Source: Streptomyces sp. SUK 48 (lineage in GTDB: Bacteria > Actinomycetota > Actinomycetes > Streptomycetales > Streptomycetaceae). From it: 64,000 bases of DNA. The translations under genes and the position numbers were made by a program. The notes under the pieces are model-generated. The model was not told the DNA's origin and did not search any database. It saw only the letters and a program-made list of their open reading frames with translations. Below are positions 43,980 to 52,873 of the stretch, piece by piece (the stretch's first letter is position 1; each line of letters opens with the position of its first letter). The DNA lies in NCBI RefSeq assembly GCF_009650765.1, contig NZ_CP045740.1:6424001-6488000 (forward strand). Direction: 5' to 3'.

Positions 43980-44981
43980 GTGCGTCGACGTTCGCTTCTT
44001 CTCGCCACCGTTCCCGCTGGACTGGTCACGCTCGCCGGGTGTGGCGGCAAGTCCGGTTCGAGTAAGGCCGGTGCGTCTCCGTCGCCCTCGGCGCCGAGTG
44101 CGCCGCCGCCCAAGATCGTGGACGGGCCGCTGCCGGCGATCACGGCGGGGACGCGGTTCGGTGAGAAGCCGACCGTGGCGAAGGGCACGGGTGCGCCGTC
44201 GAAGAATCTGGCGGTGCGGACGGCGATCCCGGGTACGGGCCGTACGGTCGCGGAGAACGACTTCGTCCAGGCGAACTATCTGGGGCAGATCTGGGACACC
44301 GGCAAGGTGTTCGACAATTCGTACGACCGGCATGCGCCGCTGGTGATGCAGTTGGCGCAGGGCAGTCTGATCGACGGCTGGCGGTACGGTCTGGTCGGCA
44401 AGAAGACGGGCAGCCGGGTGGAGATCGCGGTGCCGCCGACCTGGGGGTACGGCAAGGCGGGCAATCCGCAGGCGGGGATCAAGGGGACGGACACGCTGGT
44501 GTTCGTCGTCGATGTGATCGATTCGTTCAACTCGAAGAGTTCGGCGCGCGGCCGGGCCGTTGCACAGAACGATCCGGCGCTGCCGAAGGTCTCCACGGTC
44601 ACCGATGGCACGGTTCCGGTGGTGAAGGTGCCGCACACGGACGCGCCGGACAAGCTGGTGTCCGCGTACGTGCTGGAGGGCGACGGTCCGGAGCTGAAGG
44701 CGGATCAGACGGTGCTGTGCCAGTTCCAGGGGCTGGTGTGGGACGGCGGCAAGACGTTCCAGCGGACGTACGGTTCGGGGCGGTTGAGCCAGTTCTCGCT
44801 GGCGCAGATGCAGGAGACGGTCAAGGGGCTGGCGCAGGGGCTGGTCGGCAAGAAGGTGGGCAGCCGGGTGCTGGTGGTGGTGCCGCCTCAGCTGGGGTAC
44901 GGCGACACCCCGCCGAGCGGCAGCCCGGTCGGCAAGGGGGCGACGCTGGTGTTCACGGTGGACATCCTGGCCGCGATGTAG
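43980..44981 (+). CDS. Lipoprotein with two FKBP-type isomerase domains
   Basis: A 333-residue exported peptidyl-prolyl isomerase. The signal peptide ends in the lipobox L-A-G-C (C21), followed by a Ser/Lys/Pro linker. FKBP domain 1 lies at about 75-180 and domain 2 at about 225-333. Both contain V-G-K-K-x-G-S-R-V and a P-P-x-x-G-Y-G segment, so both look functional. It probably assists folding of secreted proteins at the membrane. The start is GTG 43980. The cytosolic FKBP gene follows at 83 bp. Confidence 0.9.
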   Translation: MRRRSLLLATVPAGLVTLAGCGGKSGSSKAGASPSPSAPSAPPPKIVDGPLPAITAGTRFGEKPTVAKGTGAPSKNLAVRTAIPGTGRTVAENDFVQANYLGQIWDTGKVFDNSYDRHAPLVMQLAQGSLIDGWRYGLVGKKTGSRVEIAVPPTWGYGKAGNPQAGIKGTDTLVFVVDVIDSFNSKSSARGRAVAQNDPALPKVSTVTDGTVPVVKVPHTDAPDKLVSAYVLEGDGPELKADQTVLCQFQGLVWDGGKTFQRTYGSGRLSQFSLAQMQETVKGLAQGLVGKKVGSRVLVVVPPQLGYGDTPPSGSPVGKGATLVFTVDILAAM

Positions 44982-45064
44982 GGGGGTGTCCGTGTGGGGT
45001 GGTGGGGGAGTGGGGATGAAAGACTGTCCGTGTTTCGTGTCGTACCTACGCAGGAGCTTTTGAC

Positions 45065-45436
45065 GTGAACATCGAGAAGCCCGAGATCGACTTCCCCGAG
45101 GGCGAGGCCCCGAAGGACCTTGAGATCAAGGACATCTGGGAGGGCGAGGGGCCGGTCGCGCAGGCGGGTCAGACCGTGACCGTGCATTACGTCGGTGTCG
45201 CCTTCAGCACCGGTGAGGAGTTCGACGCCAGCTGGAACCGGAACTCCCCGTTCCGCTTCCCGCTGGGTGGCGGCCGCGTCATCGCGGGCTGGGACCGCGG
45301 TGTGCAGGGCATGAAGGTCGGTGGCCGGCGCCAGCTGACCATCCCGGCCCACCTCGCCTACGGCGACCAGAGCCCGACCCCGGCGATCAAGCCGGGCGAG
45401 ACGCTGATCTTCGTGGTGGACCTGCTCGCGGTCTGA
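45065..45436 (+). CDS. Cytosolic FKBP-type peptidyl-prolyl isomerase
   Basis: A 123-residue single-domain FKBP. V-H-Y-V-G, F-D-A-S-W, V-I-A-G-W-D-R-G-V-Q-G-M and the L-A-Y-G-D-Q segment form the hydrophobic active site. It has no signal peptide. It catalyses prolyl cis/trans isomerisation and binds FK506-like macrolides. AGGAG precedes GTG 45065. A terminator at 45483 closes the FKBP pair. Confidence 0.94.
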   Translation: MNIEKPEIDFPEGEAPKDLEIKDIWEGEGPVAQAGQTVTVHYVGVAFSTGEEFDASWNRNSPFRFPLGGGRVIAGWDRGVQGMKVGGRRQLTIPAHLAYGDQSPTPAIKPGETLIFVVDLLAV

Positions 45437-45482
45437 GCCGTACCCGAGCCATCGGCCGTTTCCGACCGGATCCGACCGTCTG

Positions 45483-45519
45483 GGGCCCATGCCTGTCCGG
45501 GCATGGGCCCTCGGCTTTT
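45483..45519 (+). terminator. Terminator after the FKBP gene
   Basis: A perfect 11-bp stem GGGCCCATGCC/GGCATGGGCCC (45483-45493 with 45500-45510) and a 6-nt loop are followed by TCGGCTTTT. Confidence 0.8.
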
Positions 45520-45584
45520 GTCCCCGCGCCCGGGAGCGGTACGGTCGACGGTCGGAAGCACAAAACAGAAGGCGAAGGGCGTCG

Positions 45585-46586
45585 ATGGCCATTGCCAAGG
45601 CCGAGCGGCTGATGAACCTCGCGCTGTGTCTGCTCGGCGCACGGCGGCCGCTCAGCAAGCGCGAGCTGCGCGACTCCATCGAGGCATATGTCGAGGCCGC
45701 GAGGCCGGACAAGGGCGCGTCCGCGCGGTCCGAAAAGGGCGGGAGCGGCAGCGACGACTCCTTCAACCGGATGTTCGAGCGCGACAAGGACGATCTGCGC
45801 GAGCTGGGCCTGGTGATCGAGACCGTCGAGAACCTCGACGGCGAGGTCGGCTATCTTGCCCGCCGCGACAGCAACCGGCTGCCGCCCATCACGCTGGACG
45901 CCGAGGAGGCCGCCGCCCTGGGCCTGGCCGCCAAGGTCTGGCAGCAGGCCCGGCTCGCCGGTGCCGCCAGCGGCGCGCTGCAGAAGCTGCGCGCGGCCGG
46001 GCTGCCCGAGGAGGTCGACCCCTACGAGGGGCATGCCGCGCTGGAGCCGCGCATCCCGGTGCACGAGGCCGCCTTCGAGCCGCTGATGCTGGCCTGCCGT
46101 GACCGCCGCCCGGTCCTGTTCGACTACCGCAAGGCGTCCGCCGCCCACCCCGAGCCCCGGCATGTCGAGCCGTGGGCGCTGGAGTGCTGGCGCGGCCACT
46201 GGTACCTGGCCGGCTTCGACCGGGACCGGGGCGCCGAGCGGGTCTTCCGGCTGTCCCGGATCACCGGCAGGGTCCGCTCGCGCGGTACGGGCTTCACCGC
46301 GCCGGTGCCCGACGTGGTCACCGTGCGCGAGACCGTGGCGGGCTGGGCCGGTGAGACGGCCGACCGTTCGGCGCTGATCCGGCTGCGGTCCGGCGCCGGG
46401 TACCCGCTGCGGGCGAAGGCCGCGAAGGTGCGGGAGCTCGGGGACGGCTGGGACGAGCTGGAGATTCCGTACGGCCATGGCCTGGACGCCTGGCTGGTGG
46501 AGTTCGGGCCGGACGTGGTGGTCGTGGAGCCGGCCGAGCTGCGGGCCGACGTGGTGGACCGGCTGCGTGCCGTGGCCAAGGGCTGA
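45585..46586 (+). CDS. pafB: PafB, WYL-domain transcription factor
   Basis: A 333-residue protein with an N-terminal winged helix-turn-helix (about 5-90), a helical middle, and a WYL domain (about 165-240, with W-A-L-E-C-W-R-G-H-W-Y-L-A-G-F-D) and C-terminal WCX extension. With PafC it forms the PafBC activator, which in mycobacteria drives most of the LexA-independent DNA-damage response. It starts at ATG 45585; pafC follows at 14 bp. Confidence 0.93.
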   Translation: MAIAKAERLMNLALCLLGARRPLSKRELRDSIEAYVEAARPDKGASARSEKGGSGSDDSFNRMFERDKDDLRELGLVIETVENLDGEVGYLARRDSNRLPPITLDAEEAAALGLAAKVWQQARLAGAASGALQKLRAAGLPEEVDPYEGHAALEPRIPVHEAAFEPLMLACRDRRPVLFDYRKASAAHPEPRHVEPWALECWRGHWYLAGFDRDRGAERVFRLSRITGRVRSRGTGFTAPVPDVVTVRETVAGWAGETADRSALIRLRSGAGYPLRAKAAKVRELGDGWDELEIPYGHGLDAWLVEFGPDVVVVEPAELRADVVDRLRAVAKG

Positions 46587-46600
46587 GGGGGAGCAGGACT

Positions 46601-47620
46601 GTGGCAGGCAAACCGGCCAGGACGGTCAACGCCATCGACCAGACGCGGCGGATGCTCTCCCTGGTGACGTATCTGCGCGAGCGGCCCGGTGCCCGGATCG
46701 CGGACGTGGCCCGCGCCTTCGGGATCACCGAGGACGAGCTGGTCGCCGACCTCGATCTGCTGCCGATGTGCGGGACCAGTTTCCGCGGCGGCGATCTGCT
46801 GGACATCGACACCGACGGCGAGCGGATCTGGTGGCACAACCCGGCCGCGCTGGGCGAGGAGGCCGCGGAGCCGCTGCGGCTGGCCGCCGACGAGGCCACC
46901 GCCCTGCTGGTGGCCGCCCGCGCCGTGGCCACCCTGCCGGGGCTGCGCGAGGGCGACCGGCAGGCGCTGCTGCGGGCCACCGCCAAGGTGGAGACGGCGG
47001 CGGGCGAGGCCGCGGGCGCCAGCTCCCGGCTGTCGGTGACCTTCGAGTCGGAGGGCGGTGTCTTCGCGGACGTGGACCGCGCCATCTCCGAGCGCCGCCG
47101 GCTGTGGATCCGCTACTACTCCCCGGCCCGCGACGAGGTCACCGAGCGCGAGATCGACCCGATCCGCCTGGTCAGCGTCGGCCACACCTATGTCGAGGCG
47201 TGGTGCCGCCGCTCCGAGGCCCGGCGGACCTTCCGGCTCGACCGGGTCGCCGAGATCCGCATCCTGGACGAGCCGTCCGCGCCGCCCGAGGTGGAGCTGC
47301 GCGACCTGTCCGAGGCGCTGGTGCAGCCCGCCGCCGAGGACCCCGAGGTGGTCATCGAGGTGGGGCCCGGCGGCCGCTGGGTCGCCGAGTACTACCCGCA
47401 CGACAGCGCCGAGGAGCTGTCCGACGGCGGGCTGCGCATCACCCTGCGCACCCCCGAGCCGGCCTCCCTGCGCCGGCTGGCGCTGCGCCTGGGCCGTGAC
47501 GGCCGGATCGTCTCGCCGCCCGAGCTGGCCGACAGCGCCCGCCGCGCGGCCGGCGAGGCGCTGGCGGCGTACGACGTCCCGCCCGGCCCGGCGCCGGACG
47601 CCGCGGGGGCGCGCGGATGA
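46601..47620 (+). CDS. pafC: PafC, WYL-domain transcription factor
   Basis: A 339-residue partner of PafB with the same architecture: an N-terminal helix-turn-helix (10-70), and a WYL domain (about 150-215) with R-L-W-I-R-Y-Y-S-P-A-R-D and H-T-Y-V-E-A-W-C-R-R-S-E, then the WCX extension. The GTG start at 46601 follows GGGGGAGCAGG. PafBC genes lie next to pafA in many actinobacteria although they are not needed for pupylation. Confidence 0.92.
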   Translation: MAGKPARTVNAIDQTRRMLSLVTYLRERPGARIADVARAFGITEDELVADLDLLPMCGTSFRGGDLLDIDTDGERIWWHNPAALGEEAAEPLRLAADEATALLVAARAVATLPGLREGDRQALLRATAKVETAAGEAAGASSRLSVTFESEGGVFADVDRAISERRRLWIRYYSPARDEVTEREIDPIRLVSVGHTYVEAWCRRSEARRTFRLDRVAEIRILDEPSAPPEVELRDLSEALVQPAAEDPEVVIEVGPGGRWVAEYYPHDSAEELSDGGLRITLRTPEPASLRRLALRLGRDGRIVSPPELADSARRAAGEALAAYDVPPGPAPDAAGARG

Positions 47621-47711
47621 GCCGCGGGGCGGCTGGCCCCGCCGGCTCCTTACGGCGTGCCCGCCGTGCCTGCCGTGTGCGGCGCGGGCGGCCGGATGGC
47701 GGACGGGCGGC

Positions 47712-47855
47712 GGACCGGTCTCCTGCCCTGCCGGCGAATCGGCCTGCGGACCGGTCTCCTGGTCTGCCGACGGATCGGCCCGCCGGCCGGTCGGCGGGCC
47801 GGCTGATGGATCGGCGGGTGCTTCGGCCGGTGGTCCGGCCGGTGGTCCGGCCGGC
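47712..47855 (+). repeat. Four diverged 36-bp tandem units between pafC and a small gene
   Basis: Units start at 47712, 47748, 47784 and 47820. Units 1 and 2 share GGACCGGTCTCCTG and GGATCGGCC-type blocks; units 3 and 4 are more diverged, with GGTGGTCCGGCC repeated inside unit 4. Read in the frame of the following small gene they give 12-residue Gly/Pro/Ser/Ala repeats (G-P-V-S-x-x-A-x-x-S-A). They could be a translated N-terminal extension or slippage products. Confidence 0.6.
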
Positions 47856-47873
47856 GGAAGAGGAGTGACGGCT

Positions 47874-48167
47874 GTGAACGAATCCGCGGTGTCCGAGGCG
47901 GACGGGATGACGGTGGCGACCGCGTTCGCGGGGATGCGGGGCGTGGCCCCCGTGGTGTTCCGGGCCGGCTGCCCGGACTGCCGGGGCCGCTTCGAGCTGT
48001 CCGCGAGCGCGCTGCGGCTGGCCATCGGCGCCAGCGACCGGACCACGTTCTACTCCTTCACCTGCCCCGACTGCGGTGCCGCGGTCCGCAAGCCGGCCGG
48101 GGAGCGCATCGTGGAGCTGCTCACGGACGGCGGGGTGCGGACCCTGCGGCTCCACTCGGCCGTGTGA
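47874..48167 (+). CDS. Small zinc-ribbon protein of unknown function
   Basis: A 97-residue soluble protein. C-P-D-C near 33-36 and C-P-D-C near 64-67 form a two-knuckle zinc site separated by an alpha/beta segment, followed by K-P-A-G-E-R-I-V-E-L-L. The start is GTG 47874 with GGAAGAGGAG upstream; the frame stays open much further upstream through a repeat, so a longer form cannot be excluded. A transcription-linked or nucleic-acid-binding role is possible but unproven. Confidence 0.7.
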   Translation: MNESAVSEADGMTVATAFAGMRGVAPVVFRAGCPDCRGRFELSASALRLAIGASDRTTFYSFTCPDCGAAVRKPAGERIVELLTDGGVRTLRLHSAV

Positions 48168-48218
48168 CCGGCGGCCGCCCCCGGTGCGGCCGGGTAGGGG
48201 GCGGCCCGCCGGACGGTC

Positions 48219-48224
48219 TAGGCT
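48219..48224 (+). promoter_or_regulatory. Likely -10 of a leaderless small membrane-protein gene
   Basis: TAGGCT ends 7 nt before ATG 48232, and no ribosome site is present. It is identical to the hexamer in front of mshC. Confidence 0.45.
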
Positions 48225-48231
48225 CGGCGTC

Positions 48232-48426
48232 ATGTTCTGGCCGATGCTCGCCGTAGCCATGGGGTTCCTGGGCCTCGCCGTCCTGAGTGTCCTCGCCGTC
48301 CGGGTGTTCGTGGAGGCGCGGCGCCTCGGGCGACAGGTCGCGGACTCCGCGCAGCGCATCAACCGGGCCGCCGAGGACCTGGAACGGTCGGCGGTGAGCG
48401 TGGGGCGGGCGGTGGACGCCCTGTGA
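48232..48426 (+). CDS. Small single-span membrane protein (DUF948-like)
   Basis: 64 residues: one N-terminal membrane helix (about 2-24) followed by an amphipathic, heptad-like helix (E-A-R-R-L-G-R-Q-V-A-D-S-A-Q-R-I-N-R-A-A-E-D-L). This is the layout of short DUF948/coiled-coil membrane proteins. Function unknown. It lies 233 bp upstream of tatA on the same strand. Confidence 0.7.
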   Translation: MFWPMLAVAMGFLGLAVLSVLAVRVFVEARRLGRQVADSAQRINRAAEDLERSAVSVGRAVDAL

Positions 48427-48549
48427 TGTCGTCTTGTGATGCGCTTTGGGTCACTTCGCCCTGTCACCTTGCCGCTTCGGCCAGGTACGCTGCTGGTCGC
48501 GGCCCGGAGATCGAGGCGCGGTCCGCAGAGCTGGAGTACGCACGGGCGG

Positions 48550-48623
48550 TGTCCGACGTTCACCCCCGGGCGATACGATCGCTGCCGGCACGATGGTCGG
48601 ACACCTGTCCGATCGGTCGGACA
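48550..48623. promoter_or_regulatory. Iterated GTCGGACA sites and promoter region of tatA
   Basis: GTCGGACA occurs at 48596-48603 and 48616-48623 (20 bp apart) on the plus strand, and inverted at 48550-48557 (exact) and 48606-48613 (7 of 8). TACGAT near 48573-48578 is a possible -10. The central TCGGAC-ACCT-GTCCGA is a perfect dyad. It looks like a regulator-binding array, or RNA structure in the tatA leader. Confidence 0.5.
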
Positions 48624-48659
48624 AGCCGTCGCCCCGCCTCAGTGAGAAGGTGAAGACTT

Positions 48660-48947
48660 ATGTTCCGCAACGCACTTGAGCCGTGGCACCTGGTGCTTCT
48701 GGTGCTGGTCATCGTCCTCGTGTTCGGTTCCAAGAAGCTCCCGGACATGGCCCGTTCCCTCGGCAAGTCCGCTCGCATCCTGAAGAGCGAGGCCAAGGCG
48801 ATGAAGGACGACGGCGGCAAGCAGAACGCCACCTCGGCCCAGCCCGCCGAGGAGCCGACTCCCGCGCAGCGCACGATCCAGGCCGCGCCCGGCGATGTGA
48901 CCAGCTCCCGCCCGGTCAACGAGCCGACCGACTCCACCCAGCGCTGA
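48660..48947 (+). CDS. tatA: Twin-arginine translocase subunit TatA
   Basis: 95 residues with a single N-terminal membrane helix (about 9-22), the F-G-S-K-K-L-P hinge, an amphipathic helix (about 28-50) and a disordered tail. TatA oligomerises to let folded proteins cross the membrane; TatC is encoded 47 bp downstream. No TatB is visible nearby. ATG 48660 is preceded by GAGAAGGTGAAG. Confidence 0.95.
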   Translation: MFRNALEPWHLVLLVLVIVLVFGSKKLPDMARSLGKSARILKSEAKAMKDDGGKQNATSAQPAEEPTPAQRTIQAAPGDVTSSRPVNEPTDSTQR

Positions 48948-48994
48948 CGCGAGGACCGGGGGTCCCGGTCCGCTGCACGAGATGAGGATGTGGG

Positions 48995-49936
48995 TTGCCC
49001 AAGTCCGCCCGCACGGAGAGGGACCCCGAGGGGCGCATGCCGCTCGGGGATCACTTGCGTGAGCTGCGCAACCGGCTCACCAAGGGTGTCCTGGCGATCG
49101 TCGTCGTCACGATCGTCTCCGCCTTCTTCTACAAGGACATCATCGACTTCATCACCGCGCCGCTGCTGCGTTCGGTGGGCTGTCACCAGTCCTTCGGCGA
49201 GCTGTCGAAGGCCAGCAAGGACACCCACTGCGCGCACATCACGATCGGTGACCTGCTGGGCCCCTTCACGCTGGCGCTGAAGGCGTCGCTGACCGCCGGT
49301 GTGGTGCTGGCCTCCCCGGTCTGGCTCTACCAGCTGTGGGCGTTCGTCGCGCCCGGCCTGCACCGCAACGAGAAGAAGTACGCGTACGCGTTCGTCGGCT
49401 TCGGCGTGCCGCTGTTCCTCGGCGGCGGCTTCCTCGCGTACCACGTGCTGCCCATCACGGCGAAGGTGATGATCGACCTCACCCCGTCCGGGGTGGAGAA
49501 CCTGCTGTCGCTGGACAAGCTGCTCGACCTGGTCACGCGCATGGTGGTGGTCTTCGGACTCGCCTTCGAGATGCCGCTGCTGCTGGTCATGCTCAACCTG
49601 ACGGGCATCCTGTCCGGCAAGCGCATGCTCGGCTGGTGGCGGGCCATGGTCGTCGGTATCGCCGCCTTCGCTGCGGTGGCCACGCCCGGCGCGGACCCGA
49701 TGTCGATGCTGGCGCTGGCGGCGCCGATCTGGGCGCTGTTCTTCGTCGCGGTGGCCTTCTCGCTGCTCAACGACCGGCGCCGGGCCCGCCGCGCGGACGA
49801 CGGTCTGTCGGACGACGAGGCGTCGGAGCTGGACCTCACGCCCGAGGCGGTCGGCGAGGTGGAGTCCGTGCGCGCGAGCTCCGCCCCCGAGCTGCCGGGC
49901 AGGGACCACGTCAACGGCTACGACGATGTGACCTGA
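48995..49936 (+). CDS. tatC: Twin-arginine translocase subunit TatC
   Basis: 313 residues with six predicted membrane helices. The family N terminus M-P-L-G-D-H-L-R-E-L-R-N-R-L, with the conserved Glu that recognises the twin-arginine signal, lies at about 15-28; F-x-x-P-G-L-H-R-N-E-K near 120 is also typical. The C-terminal 50 residues are cytosolic and acidic. The start is TTG 48995 (GATGAGGATG ribosome site); an internal ATG at 49037 is too far in. Operon with tatA. Confidence 0.94.
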   Translation: MPKSARTERDPEGRMPLGDHLRELRNRLTKGVLAIVVVTIVSAFFYKDIIDFITAPLLRSVGCHQSFGELSKASKDTHCAHITIGDLLGPFTLALKASLTAGVVLASPVWLYQLWAFVAPGLHRNEKKYAYAFVGFGVPLFLGGGFLAYHVLPITAKVMIDLTPSGVENLLSLDKLLDLVTRMVVVFGLAFEMPLLLVMLNLTGILSGKRMLGWWRAMVVGIAAFAAVATPGADPMSMLALAAPIWALFFVAVAFSLLNDRRRARRADDGLSDDEASELDLTPEAVGEVESVRASSAPELPGRDHVNGYDDVT

Positions 49937-50065
49937 CCCACACGGCGGACGAGGCGTGTGCCCCCGGACCGGGTTCTCCCGGGCCGGGGGCGTTTCTCTG
50001 CTCAGCGCACGTTCGGGATAATGATCGTCCTGTTGTCGGTGGGGCCCGGTACGCTCGAAAGCACG

Positions 50066-52873
50066 ATGACAGAGGATCTCTCCCCGGCCGAGCGGTACGC
50101 GGCGGCCCGCCAGCGGGCAGCCGAGCAGGCCACCGCGCTCGCGTCCTTCCGCGAGATGTACGACTTCGGCCTCGACCCCTTCCAGATCGCGGCCTGCCAG
50201 GCACTCGAAGCCGGCAAGGGCGTGCTGGTCGCCGCCCCCACCGGTTCGGGCAAGACGATCGTGGGCGAGTTCGCCGTCCACCTCGCCCTGCTCCAGGGCA
50301 AGAAGTGCTTCTACACGACACCCATCAAGGCGCTGTCGAACCAGAAGTACGCCGACCTGTGCCGCCGCTACGGCGCAGACAAGGTCGGCCTGCTCACCGG
50401 CGACAACAGCGTGAACTCCGAGGCGCCGGTGGTCGTGATGACCACCGAGGTGCTCCGGAACATGCTGTACGCGGGCTCCCAGACCCTGCTGGGCCTCGGC
50501 CATGTGGTCATGGACGAGGTGCACTACCTCTCCGACCGCTTCCGCGGCGCCGTCTGGGAGGAGGTGATCATCCACCTGCCGCCCTCCGTGACCCTGGTCT
50601 CGCTGTCGGCGACCGTGTCGAACGCGGAGGAGTTCGGCGACTGGCTGGACACCGTCCGCGGCGACACCGAGGTGATCGTCTCCGAGCACCGGCCCGTGCC
50701 GCTGTTCCAGCATGTGTTGGCCGGGCGGCGGATGTACGACCTGTTCGAGGAGGGCGAGGGCCACAAGAAGGCCGTCAACCCCGACCTGGCGCGCCTCGCG
50801 CGGATGGAGGCGACCCGGCCGTCGTACCAGGACCGCCGCCGGGGGCGCTCCATGCGGGAGGCCGACCGGGAGCGGGAGCGTCGGCAGCGTTCGCGGGCGT
50901 GGACGCCGGGCAGGCCCGAGGTCATCGAGCGCCTGGACGCCGAGGGCCTGCTGCCCGCCATCACCTTCATCTTCAGCCGCGCCGGCTGCGAGGCGGCCGT
51001 ACAGCAGTGCCTGTACGCGGGGCTGCGGCTGAACGACGAGGAGGCGCGGGAGCGGGTCCGGGCCCTGGTCGAGGAGCGCACCGCGCACATCGCCTCGGAG
51101 GATCTGCACGTCCTCGGGTACTACGAGTGGCTGGAGGGCCTGGAGCGGGGCATCGCCGCCCATCACGCGGGCATGCTGCCGACCTTCAAGGAGGTCGTGG
51201 AGGAGCTGTTCGTGCGCGGCCTGGTCAAGGCCGTGTTCGCGACCGAGACCCTCGCGCTCGGCATCAACATGCCCGCCCGCTCGGTGGTGCTGGAGAAGCT
51301 CGTCAAGTGGAACGGCGAGCAGCACGCCGACATCACGCCGGGCGAGTACACCCAGCTGACGGGCCGTGCGGGCCGGCGGGGCATCGATGTCGAGGGCCAC
51401 GCGGTGGTGCTCTGGCAGCGCGGTATGAGCCCCGAGCACCTGGCCGGTCTCGCGGGCACCCGTACGTATCCGCTGCGCTCCAGCTTCCGGCCCTCGTACA
51501 ACATGGCGGTCAACCTGGTCGAGCAGTTCGGGCGGCACCGGTCGCGCGAGCTGCTGGAGACGTCGTTCGCGCAGTTCCAGGCGGACCGCTCGGTGGTCGG
51601 GATCTCCCGGCAGGTGCAGCGCAACGAGGAGGGGCTGGCCGGCTACCAGGCGTCCATGACCTGCCACCTCGGCGATTTCGAGGAGTACGCTCGGCTGCGG
51701 CGTGAGCTGAAGGACCGGGAGACCGAGCTGGCCCGGCAGGGCGCCCACCAGCGGCGGGCCGAGGCCACCGTAGCGCTGGAGAAGCTCAAGCCGGGTGACG
51801 TCATCCATGTGCCCACGGGCAAGTACGCGGGGCTCGCCCTGGTGCTGGACCCGGGCCTGCCCGCCGGGCGGTCGAACGGGCATCGCGGCTACGACCACCA
51901 GGACGGCCCGCGTCCGCTGGTGCTGACGGCCGAGCGGCAGGTCAAGCGGCTGGCGTCGATGGACTTCCCGGTGCCGGTGGAGCCGCTGGACCGGATGCGG
52001 ATCCCGAAGACGTTCAACCCGCGCTCGCCGCAGTCGCGCCGGGACCTGGCGTCCGCGCTGCGCTCCAAGGCCGGGCACATCCCGCCGGAGCGGGCCCGCA
52101 AGAAGCGCTCGGGGGCCGCCGACGACCGGGAGATCGCCCGGCTGCGCACCGCCCTGCGCGCGCACCCCTGCCACGGGTGCGACGACCGCGAGGACCACGC
52201 CCGCTGGGCCGAGCGCTACCACCGGCTGCTGCGCGACACCTCGCAGCTGGAGCGCCGGATCGAGGGCCGGACGAACACCATCGCGCGGACCTTCGACCGG
52301 ATCGTCGCGCTGCTGACCGAGCTGGACTACCTGCGGGGCAGCGAGGTCACCGAGCACGGCCGGCGGCTCGCCCGGCTCTACGGCGAACTGGACCTGCTGG
52401 CCAGCGAATGCCTGCGCGAGGGCGTCTGGGAGGGCCTCGCGCCCGCCGAACTCGCCGCGTGCGTCTCGGCGCTGGTGTACGAGGCGCGGCTCAGCGACGA
52501 CGCGATGGCGCCCAAGGTGCCCTCCGGCAAGGCGAAGGCCGCGCTGGGCGAGATGGTGCGGATCTGGGGCCGGCTCGACGGTCTGGAGGAGGACTTCCGG
52601 ATCAGCCAGACCGAGGGCGTGGGCCAGCGCGAGCCCGATCTCGGTTTCGCCTGGGCCGCCTACATGTGGGCGTCGGGCAAGGGCCTGGACGAGGTGCTGC
52701 GCGAGGCGGAGATGCCCGCGGGCGACTTCGTGCGCTGGTGCAAGCAGGTGATCGATGTGCTGGGGCAGATCTCCGCGGCGGCGCCCCGCGAGGACTCGAC
52801 CGTGGCCAAGGCCGCGCGCAAGGCCGTCGACCAGCTGCTGCGGGGCGTGGTGGCCTACTCGTCGGTGGGCTGA
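50066..52873 (+). CDS. helY: HelY, Ski2-like DEAD/DEAH-box RNA helicase
   Basis: A 935-residue superfamily 2 helicase related to eukaryotic Ski2/Mtr4. Walker A APTGSGKT is at 57-64, DEVH at 150-153, S-A-T (motif III) near 179, and the motif VI core Q-L-T-G-R-A-G-R-R-G near 430. The C-terminal half holds the beta/helical DSHCT-type region ending at 935. It probably unwinds RNA, perhaps with RNA decay or ribosome maturation. ATG 50066 begins 10 nt after a possible -10 (TACGCT at 50050). A classic terminator follows. Confidence 0.92.
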   Translation: MTEDLSPAERYAAARQRAAEQATALASFREMYDFGLDPFQIAACQALEAGKGVLVAAPTGSGKTIVGEFAVHLALLQGKKCFYTTPIKALSNQKYADLCRRYGADKVGLLTGDNSVNSEAPVVVMTTEVLRNMLYAGSQTLLGLGHVVMDEVHYLSDRFRGAVWEEVIIHLPPSVTLVSLSATVSNAEEFGDWLDTVRGDTEVIVSEHRPVPLFQHVLAGRRMYDLFEEGEGHKKAVNPDLARLARMEATRPSYQDRRRGRSMREADRERERRQRSRAWTPGRPEVIERLDAEGLLPAITFIFSRAGCEAAVQQCLYAGLRLNDEEARERVRALVEERTAHIASEDLHVLGYYEWLEGLERGIAAHHAGMLPTFKEVVEELFVRGLVKAVFATETLALGINMPARSVVLEKLVKWNGEQHADITPGEYTQLTGRAGRRGIDVEGHAVVLWQRGMSPEHLAGLAGTRTYPLRSSFRPSYNMAVNLVEQFGRHRSRELLETSFAQFQADRSVVGISRQVQRNEEGLAGYQASMTCHLGDFEEYARLRRELKDRETELARQGAHQRRAEATVALEKLKPGDVIHVPTGKYAGLALVLDPGLPAGRSNGHRGYDHQDGPRPLVLTAERQVKRLASMDFPVPVEPLDRMRIPKTFNPRSPQSRRDLASALRSKAGHIPPERARKKRSGAADDREIARLRTALRAHPCHGCDDREDHARWAERYHRLLRDTSQLERRIEGRTNTIARTFDRIVALLTELDYLRGSEVTEHGRRLARLYGELDLLASECLREGVWEGLAPAELAACVSALVYEARLSDDAMAPKVPSGKAKAALGEMVRIWGRLDGLEEDFRISQTEGVGQREPDLGFAWAAYMWASGKGLDEVLREAEMPAGDFVRWCKQVIDVLGQISAAAPREDSTVAKAARKAVDQLLRGVVAYSSVG

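Noticed and set aside
47617..47868. An 83-codon frame overlapping the pafC stop (ATGA)
   Set aside because: Arg/Pro low-complexity product over a tandem repeat; the overlap alone does not make it convincing.
48560..52357. A 1265-codon minus-strand open frame opposite tatAC and helY
   Set aside because: Shadow of helY and tatAC; no domain or ribosome site.
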